A stretch of 64,000 nucleotides of DNA, from positions 5,798,264 through 5,862,263 of the forward strand of contig JAQFVV010012434.1 in NCBI GenBank assembly GCA_028023455.1, written 5' to 3'. Each line of letters opens with the position of its first letter. Position 1 is the stretch's first letter. The notes under the pieces were generated by a model. It worked only from the letters and a program-made list of their open reading frames with translations, searched no databases and had not been told where the DNA came from. A program made the position numbers and the translations under genes. Source of the stretch: Epiperipatus broadwayi (taxonomy: Eukaryota > Onychophora > Udeonychophora > Euonychophora > Peripatidae). Shown piece after piece: positions 35,131-47,060 of the stretch.

Positions 35131-36613
35131 TATATAGTATATAAGAATACACTCTATGATATAAGATAAACATACAAAATTTTACCAAATTATCAACAAA
35201 TTGATCATATGCTGGAACAAGCAGTATCAAACAGGATGTATAAAAAGTTTGGTCATGCTAAACATAAAAAAAGATCTGATTTAATCTGTATTTAGAATAC
35301 AGATAATAGCAAAAACTCTCAAGCTAATCATATATAAATTTTTCTGCATTTCAGGAAGAGATAATGATTTTATACTTGCACTCAAAAGATACTTATTTAT
35401 AACTACACTGAATTGATTGATAATATTAGTTTTTTACAACAATGCAGTTAAAATTTTTAGACTATTTAAAATTTCAAAAAAAAAACCTTTTAAATTATTT
35501 AAATATATATATCTTGATATTTTTTAATATATATATAAAACAAAAGTGTCATTAATATTTAGGGGATCTTCATAAATTGCCTTACTTTGTTTCAATAATG
35601 GTATTCATTTTTATTCAAATCTGAGCTAAGAACAAGTATCAACAGATTAAATTATATACTAAACTAGTTGCAGTTTACCATATCAAAGGCATACTTTATG
35701 TCAATGTGTAATGCAAAATAGGTTGTATATTTTGATGTTTAGTATATATAACTTTTTGGTTCACTATAAAAAAACAAAAAAATGTTTTTCAACTTTTGTG
35801 AGCATGATCACAACCTAACTCATAATTAAGCTAGATTGGCTGACATTTGTTAAAAAGATTTTAAGACAAAATTTAAAGTTGAATGTTGTTAGAAATTTAG
35901 AAAATATATTACTCTTTTTTAATATGAAATATAATTTAGATATATTACTTTAATCTAATTAGATATTTGAAAATATATAAATATAAATTCTTTGCTTAAA
36001 GGCATGGCAAGTTGAAAGAACTAAGCAGCAAATAAGATACTATAGCCAAATAGTAATAATTTGATCACTATCTATAATTTACATTGCTTGAAACACTTAA
36101 TACAACTTATTCTAGCAAATAAATATTTGAATAAGATACCAGCATTAAATATAAAAGTGAGATATTATACAGAATGCATTCAACTTTACAAGACCATACC
36201 ATCTTTACATATTTTTAAGGAGTCTAAAAATGATCAATTTTCTTTTAGGCTATATATGAAATGCTCAAATTGTAGCAAAGAAGAAACTTCTCTCTAATGA
36301 CAGACTGTCATTAGTTTATTATCAAACATTTATTTCTTTGTCACTTTTATTCAGGAAGATCAAATTGAACATTGTGAAATATTGTCCTTTTCTTTTACCA
36401 TTTTAATTAAGTATAGTCAAGGATGTGACACAACAGACAGCTTTCGGCTTTCAACCTGCCTTATTCAGTGACTTTAAGGTAATAAAATTTTCTGATCTTT
36501 TTTAGTATGATTGATACAGGTTTCAATTTGTTAATAAAATGTTCCTTCTGTTGACAACAAAAATTTCTAGATAAGTAAAGATAGGAAATATCTAAACATA
36601 GTTTGACACTATT
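35131..36613. other. A+T-rich spacer
   Basis: No gene recognised. The 36061-36297 frame contains CSNCSKEET but has no other support. A hammerhead-like but core-defective sequence occurs at about 36440-36475 on the minus strand. Confidence 0.5.
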
Positions 36614-37287
36614 TGTCATATCTCATCTTGTTTCAAGTAAGGCACTACTTTAGATTCCATCTTGTCTAGATTGAATTAAGCATTCATCACCATGAACTTA
36701 TGAATATATAGATAGGTAACACATAGCTAATGGAAAGAATAAGCCAAATAGGTGATGATGCTCACTGAAATAAAATGTATCTGTTAAGGATAGGATTTTG
36801 ACAATAAATAGTCAAACCTTTTGATGGTAAGGTAAGAGAACTAATAAATAGTCAAACCTTTTGATGGTAAGGTAAGAGAACTAAAGTTGCAAAGTTGAAA
36901 GTCAGTATTTGCACTCTCCATAAATGTTCTGCTGAGAACTAATGTTACTGAGCTGAAAGACAGAATATGGGTTCTCCGGACAATAGCAGCAAGGCAAATC
37001 CACATTCTCAAAGCAGCTAGAACCAAACCAAAAGCAATCATGAGATAAGCTGTCAAGGCAAGTTGTCACAATATAACTAGAAATGGTTGGAAATCTATAA
37101 GAGCATGTGCAATTCCTTCTTCCATACTTCACTCTAGAACTAGTAGCTATACCCCACCAATGATAGCAGATAGTGTAGATATTGTAAATATAGTGTAAAG
37201 GTGCAACTGTATATTTGTTTTCATGTTAATATAGTATAAACATATGTAGATGCATTTGTGACTATATATAGATTGACATAAACATAA
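36614..37287 (+). repeat. 5' LTR of the gag-protease element
   Basis: Starts TGTCATATC; the end near AACATAA is approximate. Contains a 40-bp tandem duplication. Minus-strand frames here (36841-37132) are not genes. Confidence 0.65.
36803..36882. repeat. 40-bp tandem duplication inside an LTR
   Basis: AATAAATAGTCAAACCTTTT starts at 36803 and again at 36843; units identical. The 3' LTR has a single copy, so it arose after insertion or on the template. Confidence 0.9.
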
Positions 37288-37291
37288 TGAT

Positions 37292-37300
37292 TTGGTGCAG
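37292..37300 (+). promoter_or_regulatory. Candidate primer-binding site
   Basis: TTGGTGCAG a few bases after the inferred LTR end. TGG is the expected start for pairing with a tRNA 3' CCA. Boundary uncertain. Confidence 0.35.
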
Positions 37301-37520
37301 TTGATAAAATACCCCCCCCCCCCATCAATGACTGGAAAAAAAGTTTTAAATGACAAAGTCTTGTTCCTGTAGTTCTTAAATTTTATCATTTAGTGACAAA
37401 TGAAGTTGACTTCTAATGTTATTGGTGCATTAATCAAAAAATTTTAAATCATAAATCAAGTGGTTACTCCTCACATCAACAAAAGTAGTTTTTTTCCCAG
37501 CTAAAGTGGGAAAAAATAAA

Positions 37521-38030
37521 ATGGCTAAAATTGTTTTAATTGAAGAATTTGATCTGGTCTATCCAGAAAATTCGCCAAGCTATAAAGATTGAGTACCTGT
37601 CTACTTCCAGGACAATAAAATTAAAAAGTCTGACTTATAATTTTAACCATGCTTGTTTCAGACTTATGAGGTTCCCCCAGACCAAACAATGCCTGTGCTT
37701 CTGGTTGACAATGACAAAGCATTGTCTTTAACAAATAACCTTTTCTGTCCAACACCCATAACAATAATGCAAAGATATTATTTCAACTCTATACATAAGG
37801 GAAAGGGAACAAGGTAGAGATTTTACTATCAGAATAAAATGTGATTTCAAAGACTTCCTTCTCAAACTCTGCTAGATCAATTTATTTGCAGTACACAAAA
37901 TGACAACATCAGGGTCAAGCTTCTAATGGACCCTGATAAACATCTGATTCTGCCATTTTGCAGACCCTGAAGAATTCAACAGTTAGTCAAGAAAGTTTAT
38001 TGGAGAAAATGAATTATAGCATTCAAACCA
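37521..38030 (+). pseudogene. Gag-like relic
   Basis: A plausible start ATG at 37521 opens MAKIVLIEEFDLVYPENSPS before a stop. Further on, at about 37745-37960, frames read ITIMQRYYFNSIHKGKG and then SQTLLDQFICSTQNDNIRV followed by KLLMDPD. This 'L-x-D-Q-x-x-C-x-x-Q-N-x-x-I-R-x-K-L-L' pattern is the C-terminal capsid signature of gypsy-type Gag. Several stops and shifts break the frame. No zinc knuckle could be read with confidence between here and the protease. Confidence 0.6.
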
Positions 38031-38380
38031 TTGAGCAGAAAATTGTGTCATTCAAATATCCAGCTGACAATGAAAACACTGCTCAAATAAATCAATAACA
38101 AGTAAAAAATGTTTTTACAGATGAGACCAACTAATTCACAGACACACCAAGTGTCCACACCAGTTTACAGTATGTACATATTGCAAGTAAATTGATTCAT
38201 ACAAAAGCTGCTTGTTATATAAGAAAATAACAAATTGCTAATGGGAGAATGGAAATTTTCATTCCAAAAAGCTGGAGAGGCAATTTAAAATCTAAAAAAC
38301 TAAATACCTGTACAAACAATATGAGAGGCATTGATTCTGCTTTCAAGTGCTGAAATGATATGCTTGTAACAAATGAATAG

Positions 38381-38580
38381 GACACCAGGACTGCCCTGTC
38401 CATTGTATCAAAAAAGACACAGACTATCATTAGTAAAAAAAATAAATATCAGCTGCATCCTAGCAGCAAAACAGTCACAGATTACCATGGTAAGCAGATA
38501 GTGGACCTGGGGCAGACAAGAATTAAAGTTATGATCTCTAATAAAATGATAAATTTACCTCTGTTTGCATTGTTAGGTGA
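38381..38580 (+). pseudogene. Retropepsin-like protease relic
   Basis: One frame without stops reads DTRTALSIVS, then HPSSKTVTDYHGKQI, GQTRIKV and LPLFALLG. The order active-site loop, tyrosine-containing flap, G-x-x-x-I-x-V strand and hydrophobic LLG matches gypsy-type aspartic proteases. The active-site triplet is DTR: arginine replaces the essential glycine, so the enzyme would be dead. The position right after gag supports the call. Confidence 0.6.
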
Positions 38581-39043
38581 GTATTGCAATTTATTAAATC
38601 ATGTTTGGTTCAGTAACTTTGGTTTCACAGTGACTAAAGGGACCAGCTCATAACAATAAATGCAAACAGTCTACCCAGAAGTAGTTGGTAATAATCCAGA
38701 TTTGAACCCTAAAATAAAGCATACAACTAAAAATGCAAAAAAGCAGATAGATGCTCACATCCTATATCACATGTTTAAGGAAAAAAACCAAATAGGTTCC
38801 AGCAGTGGTGATCAAACTTAAAAGAAATTCAAACAGTGATATTTAAAACAATTGATGGACAATCACATCATAGACATTGGAATCAACTAAAGCTACACTA
38901 CACATCACCAGTCATTAGTGAAGTCTCATCAAATGACAAAGAACAGTCATAATCTACCAGTGATGAGTCATCAGCCACTGAGGAATGAACCTACAGTTTT
39001 AAGATGTACAAATGATCAAACTGGACCTGCTGATAAAGTCACA

Positions 39044-39060
39044 AAAGTGAAAGGGTGGAA
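39044..39060 (+). promoter_or_regulatory. Polypurine tract
   Basis: AAAGTGAAAGGGTGGAA lies directly before the TG of the 3' LTR. Confidence 0.55.
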
Positions 39061-39795
39061 TGACATATCTCACCTTGTCTTCAAATAATGAACTAGTCCA
39101 GATTCCATTTTATTTACATTGGATTGAGAATTCATCACCATGAATCTATATATATAGATAATAGATTGGTTTGAGAATTCATCACCATGAACCTATGTAT
39201 ATATAAATAGATAACACATAGTCCATGGCAAATATGGACCAATAGGTGATGATGCTCACTGAAACCATATGTTATCATTAAGGATAATGATCTGACAATA
39301 AATAGTCAAACCTTTTGAAGATAAGGTCAGAGAACTACTGTCACAAAGCTGAAAGACAATATTCACACCCTCCTTAAATATTTTGCAGAAAACTATTGTC
39401 ACAGAGCTGAAAGATAGAATATACATTTTCCAAATAATAGTGGTTAAGCCAAATAGTTGATGCAGTGAGACAAGTACACATTCAGGACTGGAAGCTGCTA
39501 GAACCAAATGCTGACAAGAGGCAAGCTGTCAAGTACAGCCAAGACATCAGACTTATTCATAAGGTAGGCTGTCTCAGCACAGCTGAAAGTGGTAGGACAC
39601 CTACAAGTTCATATGCAGTTCCTTCTTTCATAGTTCACACTATAACTAGGAGCTGTATTTCATCAACAATAGAAGGCAGAGTGTAGCCATTGTAAATATA
39701 ATGTAAATGCAGAAATGTACATTAGTTTTTATGTTTCATTAATAATATTACACACGTTTGTATTTATATAAATACTGCAGACTATACATAACACT
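39061..39795 (+). repeat. 3' LTR of the gag-protease element
   Basis: Starts TGACATATC; end approximate. It has its own internal duplication of GAGAATTCATCACCATGAA (about 39126 and 39175), not present twice in the 5' LTR. Confidence 0.65.
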
Positions 39796-40400
39796 CTTGA
39801 TATGTAATAGATATATTCTTAAGTTATTAAAATATATTGGTATTCTCACCTACTTTACAGTCCAATACTGAATTAGATTTTATTTATTCATTATCATGAG
39901 TAAAGTAAGATAGTTTTACTTTGAAAAGTAAATTGTATCTTGGATTACATATTAATATATGTTTGTGCATTAGTGTTAAACATTATTATTGTACATTTAC
40001 TTTATATATATTGTTGATGTATACATTTGGCTTTTAAGATTCAAAATTCATTCAATTTTGTTTATATACAACTCCATTTGTGCAATTTATATTTTTCTCT
40101 GTCTTTTTTCCCCATTTTTTTTTTTTTTTTACTAATATTGAATTTTCTGAATCCGAATTTCCTAGTCTCATAGTCAAAGTTTATTATTCCTACGGTTGGC
40201 GCCAGTCCGAATGGTGCCAATTCCAGACTGAATCTTTTTTAAAAAAAATATCAATGTTTTATACAGAGACAGCGAAGTAGGATAAAATCTTTTTTTAATC
40301 AAAAATTATACATCTTTTTTACCGCAGCAACCGATAAATAGCTCAAATGAAGAGGAAAAAACATTACTACGGTATATAAGGTTGCATTTTTGAAGGCTAG
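39796..40400. other. A+T-rich spacer
   Basis: Nothing recognised; a T-run at about 40117-40130. Confidence 0.5.
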
Positions 40401-40495
40401 AACACTCACCGTGATTGAAAATTACGGGCTCTATTTCAGTCAATGACAATCTTTGAAATGAGGTAAATCTTGAACCATTAGACTACATTAACGTG
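40400..40495 (-). repeat. Possible tRNA-derived SINE head
   Basis: The minus strand has an A-box-like TAGTCTAATGGTTCAAGAT and, about 55 bases on, CCCGTAATTTTCAATCACGG, which resembles a decayed T-arm/B box. Less certain tRNA-like pieces follow: GGTTTGAACTC at about 40619 (plus) and a TAACTCAG...GGTAAGAG arm at about 40900-40935 (minus). Confidence 0.3.
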
Positions 40496-40949
40496 TGAAA
40501 TCATCTAAATGTCTTTCGTTTTCTTCTTAATGTTTTAGAATAAGTTGTTCTTACTATTTTAACTTTATCAATTTATCTTTATTTCGTCAAAATATTAAAG
40601 CAAAATATTGCTACCTGGTTTGAACTCACCGATGTCAAAGCTGTGGAAATTAATAACGTTTACATTTTTTAGATACTGTTCAGGTCATTTTAATCATGTT
40701 TGTTAACTGCCTTAAATATGTTTTATAAGTAGTCTATAGGATTTAATTTAATAAATTTATTAAAATATATAAACGAACGTAATAGCATCTTTTTATTTCG
40801 ATCAGTACTGCGTGTTATTATATTTTTATAATTGCACAAATATCGCAATCAGCAGAAAACAGATTTGGCGTCTGGGAGTTGCTCCCAACTCTCTCCAATT
40901 TGTTATCTCTTACCAATAAAGCTGAGTTAATACAAGCTAGTTTTAATTT

Positions 40950-43900
40950 TTAATAATAAAATAATTAATTACAGACCTCATTTTGACCGACTTGTATACA
41001 TATAAACAAATTACGTAGCTTAATGATTACATATAAAACACGATGGATTTATATGTCAAGCGCAACCATATGTGAGCGCTGTTAGACATGTTTTAAGAAG
41101 CCCCAGCATCCATCATAAAAACTGGAGCACAAAATGTAGAAATTATATACCATTAAACAGTGGCAAAGTTACAGGCTACTGCAGAAAATAATCTATAAAT
41201 AATATCAACAACAGAAACTCGGTGAATATTGACTAGTGTTGAGTATTTTTCATATAATGATACTGAAGAGGTGATTTTGCTCTGCAGAAAGCTATTCAGA
41301 GGCTACTTTATTTTTTATATATCGGAACAATTTGAATAAGTCATCTAACTCACATTTGTGGATTCACTCCCATGTGTATTCCATGAATGCTGACATGATT
41401 AATGAACTGTTCATCATACTGATGATATTATTTTACTTAAATGATATTATTTTTTATTTTATCCCAGTGATCACTTTGAAATATTATACAATATTGATTT
41501 TCATTAGTCTGATTCATTTAAACATATTTTCTTATTTCTAAGTAGTTAATTAATTGTCTTCACCTTGGCTGCTATTAAATCTTTTAATACTTGAACCTTA
41601 TCTACCCTGTACTGTTACTTATACTAATTTCTAGACAAATTAATAAAACACTTTTTAATAATACAATATAATATATGTAATAGACTATATAACTCTATTT
41701 ACTCCTCTGCATGGACTTTGTGTCATCATCATTCATTTCCCTTAAGCATCACTCCTTACATCTGATTTGATTCTACCACTTATTACATGACATTTCAATA
41801 TTTATCCAAGCCAAATCAGTGATTATCTTGTTATGATTTGATTGAATTAATAATATTTACAAATAATTTATTAAATAATAAAATAATTGATTAAATCTTA
41901 ATTTCTAATTAAATTTCATATTAATTCATAATTACATATATGGTATATATACTTTTAATAAATACATTCTCTCTGACTTACATTAACTTCTATTAGAAGC
42001 TTTTGTTTCGTATATCTTTCTTAATTCTCTTTCTTAATTCGCTACAATTTTCAACTTACAAATGGCTATCTCTACTGGATTTTTTCCTATTTGATCATAA
42101 CTTTATTTTATAAAGACCTGTATGGTGTTAAGTTCCGTAACTGGTGCACTAGCAGTATATATGTAGGACAATATTATTCTTTTATAGAATCCAAAATTGA
42201 TTATTGAACAGACATGATAATGAAAGTATAATTTTAAAATAAATTTCTTAATAAAGTGAATTTGATATAATATACAATAAATAAAATATGAGCAGAAAGA
42301 TTAATAGAACTTTATATAATAATAACAGCAATAAAATTTCCAAAGGATGAGTATTCTAATTCCATCATATAATATCAATTAAGTTTTCCATTGCATTACC
42401 TCTCATAGCATGTTACATTTCCAGAATCCAAAACGTTTTATGCTATAAACATTAGCACATTGTTGTATTTAGATAATCATTACTATTCTTTAAATATAAA
42501 ACAGACTTTTCTTGATATACATGTCTTTTAAACTTATGTAAATGATAGCATTATTCAATTGGGGAGATGGTCTTTTGGCAGTTAAACTACTAAATGACTC
42601 AATTTATAATTAAAAGGCTTGCTCTCTTGGCAATATTATTTCCTCTAAATGTCTTGATTTTTAAGATGTATTTCAAAATATTCACTACTGACTTCATTAG
42701 TGTTTTCTCAGTCTTAACTCATTATCATCAGTTAAGATCCCTGAAAACTATACATGAAAAACCAGCAATGCATGAATGTAATGACAAATCAACTAAATAA
42801 AATAAAAAATCTTAATTTATGGTATTAATTTTTAATTTTGAAAATAATGACTAAATATATTTATATATATAATTATAATATTTATAATAGAAAGTATAAT
42901 CAAATTATTGATTGTGATAATGCATTTAAATAAGTTAATAGTTATACATTGCATATACCCTATAATATGCATATTGCAATTTTATAGTTTACCTTTTTAT
43001 AATTCATAATATAAAAAATTTGATTTTCAAACTAAGTTTTTTTTTTTCTCAATGCATAATAGAAAATTCCTGATTTGAAATAGCTTAATCTTTGACTTTC
43101 ATCTTGAATTTAATGCATGTTATATTTCATGCATATTTTTAATTATTACATTTTTGAACATATTTGTTTTAAATTATCCAAAGTGTGATTACATATAATA
43201 TATCTTTAAAGATAATTTAAAATCAATTAAAATCCATTAATATAAAAGAGGAGCAAATCATTTCCTCAATAAAAAGTCATTTCATTAAAGAAAAATGTTC
43301 AGCCCTACATTTTCTTCTCATGGCAGGCTAAAAAAGCAATGGTTCTCAAAGTGATGCATATTTTCAGCAATTTTTTTTTTTTTTTGACCTAACAAAATTC
43401 GATTTTTTTCCCTTCAAAAATAGTTTCACAACATTGCAACTTTAAAATGATAAGTAAAATGTTTTTCTATCTTTTTACTTTGGATTTTAGTAGAGGCCAA
43501 ACTCTTGTGATGTTTGGATTTTAGATGGCAGTTTGGTTATCAAAGATACTTTTACATGGTGATTTAGCTTCCTGATATTCTTATTTGATTCAATTTATAC
43601 TTTTGGATTTACTTTTAAATTTGATTTACATAAGATAAATCTCCAGGCATTGGCAGGATTCATACCCATAATGTTTAGTGAATGTTCATTAAAAATAAAT
43701 AAAAATTTTAGCAAAGAAAATCATTCTTGACTTGATTTATAATAATTGTAAAGCAATTTATCTATATCTACAAATAAGATAATTTTTAAAAAATATCTCC
43801 CCAACACACACACACACACAAAATTGTTTCAGACTCTGTTTTTCTAAGGCTGGCTCTGAGACATATAATTGTAAAATCTGACAGATATTACTTCACTCAT

Positions 43901-44768
43901 CTTTTTTCCACATAATTTAGCCAATTGGTCAATAGTTTTCATAATGTATTAAAAGATTATACTAGTGTGTAAATATATTTTCAATTTGTATTATTAATAA
44001 TTAAACAAATCCATGCTATATCACAATACCATTCTATAAATTCTTATTAATCAGAAAATCAAATATAATTTTAATATTTGATCATTATAAATATCATTTT
44101 ACTGCTGCATTGCATAATTTAGAAATGAGAGTGATAAATTCAAGATCTTGAAAGTCACATGATCTCTAGGCATCAAACTATTTATTGTTCTAATATAGTA
44201 GTTAATTGCATTCTACAATGAGATGTTCTTCATAGTCATAATAGAAATAGATTAATTATCTATAAACCTTTTTTTTCATATTCCAATACTATAATTATTA
44301 ATCAAAAGACAAAGCTGTCTCAGAGTTGATAGAGAAATATTATTAATATGCTATTAATTGATTATAATATTGTGAAAGAACTAAGCTAGTGGTTATTATA
44401 AAACATGAAAAAATAAATTCAGATATTAACATCACAATTCTATACCATAAGTTCAGAATGAAATATTACCAAGGAAACAGAAAAAAATAGAAATACTAAG
44501 AAACTAGTTTCTTATAATTAACAATACCTTTCTTTTTCATTTTATATATATATATATTTTCAAATTTCTTTTCTTACAGTTTCAACTGACCAGCAGAGCC
44601 AGAAAATATTTAAATACAGTATATATGACTACACAGAAACAAAATACTCTATGTCTAAATATGAAAATTCATATTTAATTACATTGTTACAATATTCATA
44701 TACTCTTATATTTATTCATCTTAAAATTATGTTGTTTTATTTAATATTTATATTAATTTTTAACTTTT
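40950..44768. other. A+T-rich spacer
   Basis: Includes (CA)n at 43804-43820 and long A/T tracts. The frames at 41332-41541 and 42594-42800 have no recognised domain. Confidence 0.5.
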
Positions 44769-44904
44769 ATATACACCAGGAGTAGGGAACCTTTTTTCTT
44801 TCAAGGACCATTTGAATATTTATAATCTCATTTGCAAGCCACATAGAATTATCAATTTAAAAATTAGCCTATTATATTTCATCAAAAAATTAATTAATTT
44901 ACTT

Positions 44905-45215
44905 CTAAACAAGGCAAAATTCTCTCCATACAGTAGTGCCACCCTGTGCCAATCAGAATAATCAATGGATGTCAGAAGGCTTGTGCATAAAATCCCTATC
45001 TAATGCCTACTCATCCAATATCCCCACACTAGTTTCTGGCTTATGGCCATCATCAGTGAAGAGCCTTGGATCTGAGAGCACTGCACCTAGATCTTAGGAT
45101 CTAATGCAACCCTCCAGCAAACACCTTTTATCTCCACTTAACTACAAAACTATGAGAATGAAATTGAAAACACAATAATATTTTCAATCTAAGCCCAATA
45201 GCTTATATAGTCATA
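44905..45215. mobile_element. Foldback family A, single-arm copy A3 nested in hAT
   Basis: Matches the A arm from its terminal AAGGCAAAATTCTCTCCATACAG through AATCAATGGATGTCAGAAGG to the centre (AACACAATAATATTTTCAATC). No inverted second arm is present. Confidence 0.78.
45013..45071 (-). ncRNA. Hammerhead ribozyme, copy A3, altered cleavage base
   Basis: Minus strand: CTGATGA, fully paired stem II TGGC-CATAA-GCCA, GAAA, palindromic ACTAGT stem III, then G where the cleavage nucleotide (A, C or T) is required. Stem I pairs 6 bp beside the core and ATCCAA/TTGGAT beyond an internal loop with 2 and 3 nucleotides, the same asymmetry as family B. The fold is intact, but GTG at the cut site should block cleavage. 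Confidence 0.75.
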
Positions 45216-45339
45216 TCATTAACTCTGAGTAACCTTTTCAACTGATAATTTCAACTTTTCCCTTTTAAATGAGAGCCATAATATTTTTTGTATTAAATAT
45301 AAAGTAACATCATTATTATTAATGACTGTTCCACATTTA

Positions 45340-45945
45340 ATTATAATTTTTCTTAGTTTTGAACCTATCTTTGTGGCATATATTTTAACATTTCTTTTTA
45401 TATTGTGAACAGGTTAATTCTATAGCAACTATGATACAATATTCCATAAACTCTCCTTCAGAAAATGGTTTGGAACTTTCTTTTTTTTATTTAATAAACA
45501 CAATAAATGCAATTAAACACATCTATAGAGAAGCTTGTTAGTTCTATAAATTAAATATGGCTTAGCACTTTTAAGAACTTATGGCATTCTCATATTCATA
45601 ACAAGATGAAGCTGGATAATAATAGAGAAATGTCTAAATAATTTGCTCTCAAGGAATTTTCTGACATTTGTACTTTTTATAAAATAAATCAGCTATTTGA
45701 TGAAACTTCTTTTCAAGTTTCTTATTTTAATATTTCTTCCCTAATAAGTTTGTTGTAATCAGAATGTTTGATAAATAGTGTTTCTTACTAATGTGTTCTT
45801 TATTAATTGAAATATTTTCCAGACATAGCAGTCAATTTACTATTTCTATAAAAAAATATTCATTGGCACATTTTTTTTCAAATGTGTGATTTTCTGTATC
45901 ACGTTTTCTTACCTTATTCCTGTAGCCATCCTAATAAAAAAAATT
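45340..45945 (-). pseudogene. hAT transposase relic with BED zinc-finger start
   Basis: On the minus strand, RKRDTENHTFEKKCANEYFFIE, then a stop, then LCLENI...KEHISKKH follow the layout of a BED-type zinc finger (aromatic, Cys-x-x-Cys reduced to one Cys, His...His). Further on comes KPFSEGEFMEYCIIVAIEL, a block found after the BED finger in ZBED-type hAT transposases. It is much shorter than a full transposase, the catalytic half is missing, and stops are frequent. It lies inside the hAT ends, which supports the call. Confidence 0.65.
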
Positions 45946-46589
45946 AAATGCATAATAATAATAATAAAATGAAGTAAAATTAAAGCTTTGTTTTTACTAG
46001 TGATACATTCATCTGTGAAAATCACTGTAAAACAAACAAAATGCTCTTATTGTACATTAAATTCATAGTCAGTTAGACCACACAATTTAGATGTTTTTGT
46101 TAGAAGTAGAATTATTATAAATATTGGAGAAAAAAAGGTATAGTTGAGAAAATAAATATTTTATTTTACATACCTCTTAATTCACTATTCACACATATTC
46201 ATCATGCATTACATGAATGTTTAAATAGAAGTTTTTAGAAATGGCTGGGGACCTGATTTGGTCTATAGACGGGAGGTTCCCCAACCCTGATATACACTTA
46301 TATGTAATATTAATTTTCAATTTTTTTACTTTTTTGTATTTTTAATCATTAAGTTAATTAAATTATTTAATTAAACTTCTTAAAAATTTTAATTTATGAG
46401 CTTAAATCATGTGTCATTTAATTTTTAATTTTGTATGTTTTAAATCATTACTTTCTATTAGCTGCAAATTTCACCAACTGACAACTTTTTAAATTTAAAA
46501 TACTTCTATTCTATAGTTATTCACTCTTTTTATTTTTTGTAATTATTACTGTTTTTTACTTATTTTATTTTTAATTTATATTTTGTTTA

Positions 46590-46835
46590 TTATATTAGTG
46601 AAGTTTTTAAACCTAAATCTTTATTAAAACTTGGATTACTTTTTAAAATTAATATAGCTTATTTAATTTTCCTATCTTTTATTATTAATATAATAAACAA
46701 TCTTTTTTTAAATTTATGTCCTGTTCCTATTGTATGCATATAAGTCTGTGATCTTTTATTCAATTTAAGCTGTTCCAGTTTTGTATTAATTGAATTCTTC
46801 ATTTCACCTATATAATTACTTTTAACATAAATGAA
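46590..46835 (-). pseudogene. GIY-YIG endonuclease relic (PLE type), left arm
   Basis: An 82-codon minus-strand frame with one internal stop: FIYVKSNYIGEMKNSIN, then LNKRSQTYMHTIGTGHKF, DRKIK, stop, then NPSFNKDLGLKTSLI and a final stop. YIG, the following helix, the T-G-H-K-F turn and the N-P-x-x-N-K-D-x-G tail match the C-terminal endonuclease of Penelope-like elements. Nickase function is unlikely given the stop and the loss of the usual arginine/histidine in KLEQLK. Confidence 0.72.
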
Positions 46836-46841
46836 ACAAAG

Positions 46842-47060
46842 AATTCAATTATTATTAGATTGGGACAACATAAATAGGATAAAAGACTACCTATTTGCAT
46901 GTATTAAATAGAAACAGGAAATAAATTTGAAAAAGATTGTATAAAAATAATTTACTACACTAATAATAAAAGAGATTGGAAAATTAAAGAAGCTATATTT
47001 ATTAAAAAAATTAACCCAAGTTTAAATAAAGATTTAGGTTTAGAAACTTTACTAATATAA
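46842..47060 (+). pseudogene. GIY-YIG endonuclease relic (PLE type), right arm
   Basis: A 73-codon plus-strand frame with two internal stops: IRLGQHK, then a stop, IETGNKFEKDCIKIIYY, NNKRDWKIKEAIFIKK, then INPSLNKDLGLETLLI and the same terminal stop as the left arm. Here the R-x3-H pair of the GIY-YIG helix (RLGQH) is kept, unlike the left arm. The YIG strand itself falls at the palindrome centre and is missing. Confidence 0.72.

Larger units (their letters stand above)
36614..39795 (+). mobile_element. LTR retrotransposon relic with only gag and protease
   Basis: Direct repeats of about 0.7 kb at 36614-37287 and 39061-39795 flank about 1.8 kb. The repeats share TCATATCTCA, ATTCATCACCATGAA.CTAT, AATAAATAGTCAAACCTTTTGA, AGCTGAAAGA.AGAAT, TAGAACCAAA and GTTCCTTCTTTCATA in order. 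Each starts TG at the homology boundary; the right one is preceded by a purine tract (AAGTGAAAGGGTGGAA). The left one is followed by a TGGTGCAG primer-site-like sequence. Internal plus-strand relics resemble Ty3/gypsy gag and protease; RT and integrase are absent. It is a non-autonomous or internally deleted copy. Right boundary approximate; no convincing target duplication. Confidence 0.75.
44777..46289 (-). mobile_element. hAT DNA transposon relic with 8-bp target duplications
   Basis: Termini are CAGGAGTAGGGAACCT on the left and (complemented) CAGGGTTGGGGAACCT on the right, typical hAT-type inverted ends. Identical 8-base sequences ATATACAC flank it at 44769-44776 and 46290-46297, the duplication size of hAT elements. 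The inside has a transposase relic on the minus strand and a nested family A foldback arm. Confidence 0.9.

Noticed and set aside
36440-36475. Hammerhead-like minus-strand sequence (CTGAATAAGGC...GCCGAAAGCTGTC)
   Set aside because: The CTGANGA core is broken by a T and an extra A, and stem I does not pair; at best a very old remnant.
37309-37323. Run of 13 C
   Set aside because: Simple homopolymer in the retroelement leader; no feature assigned.
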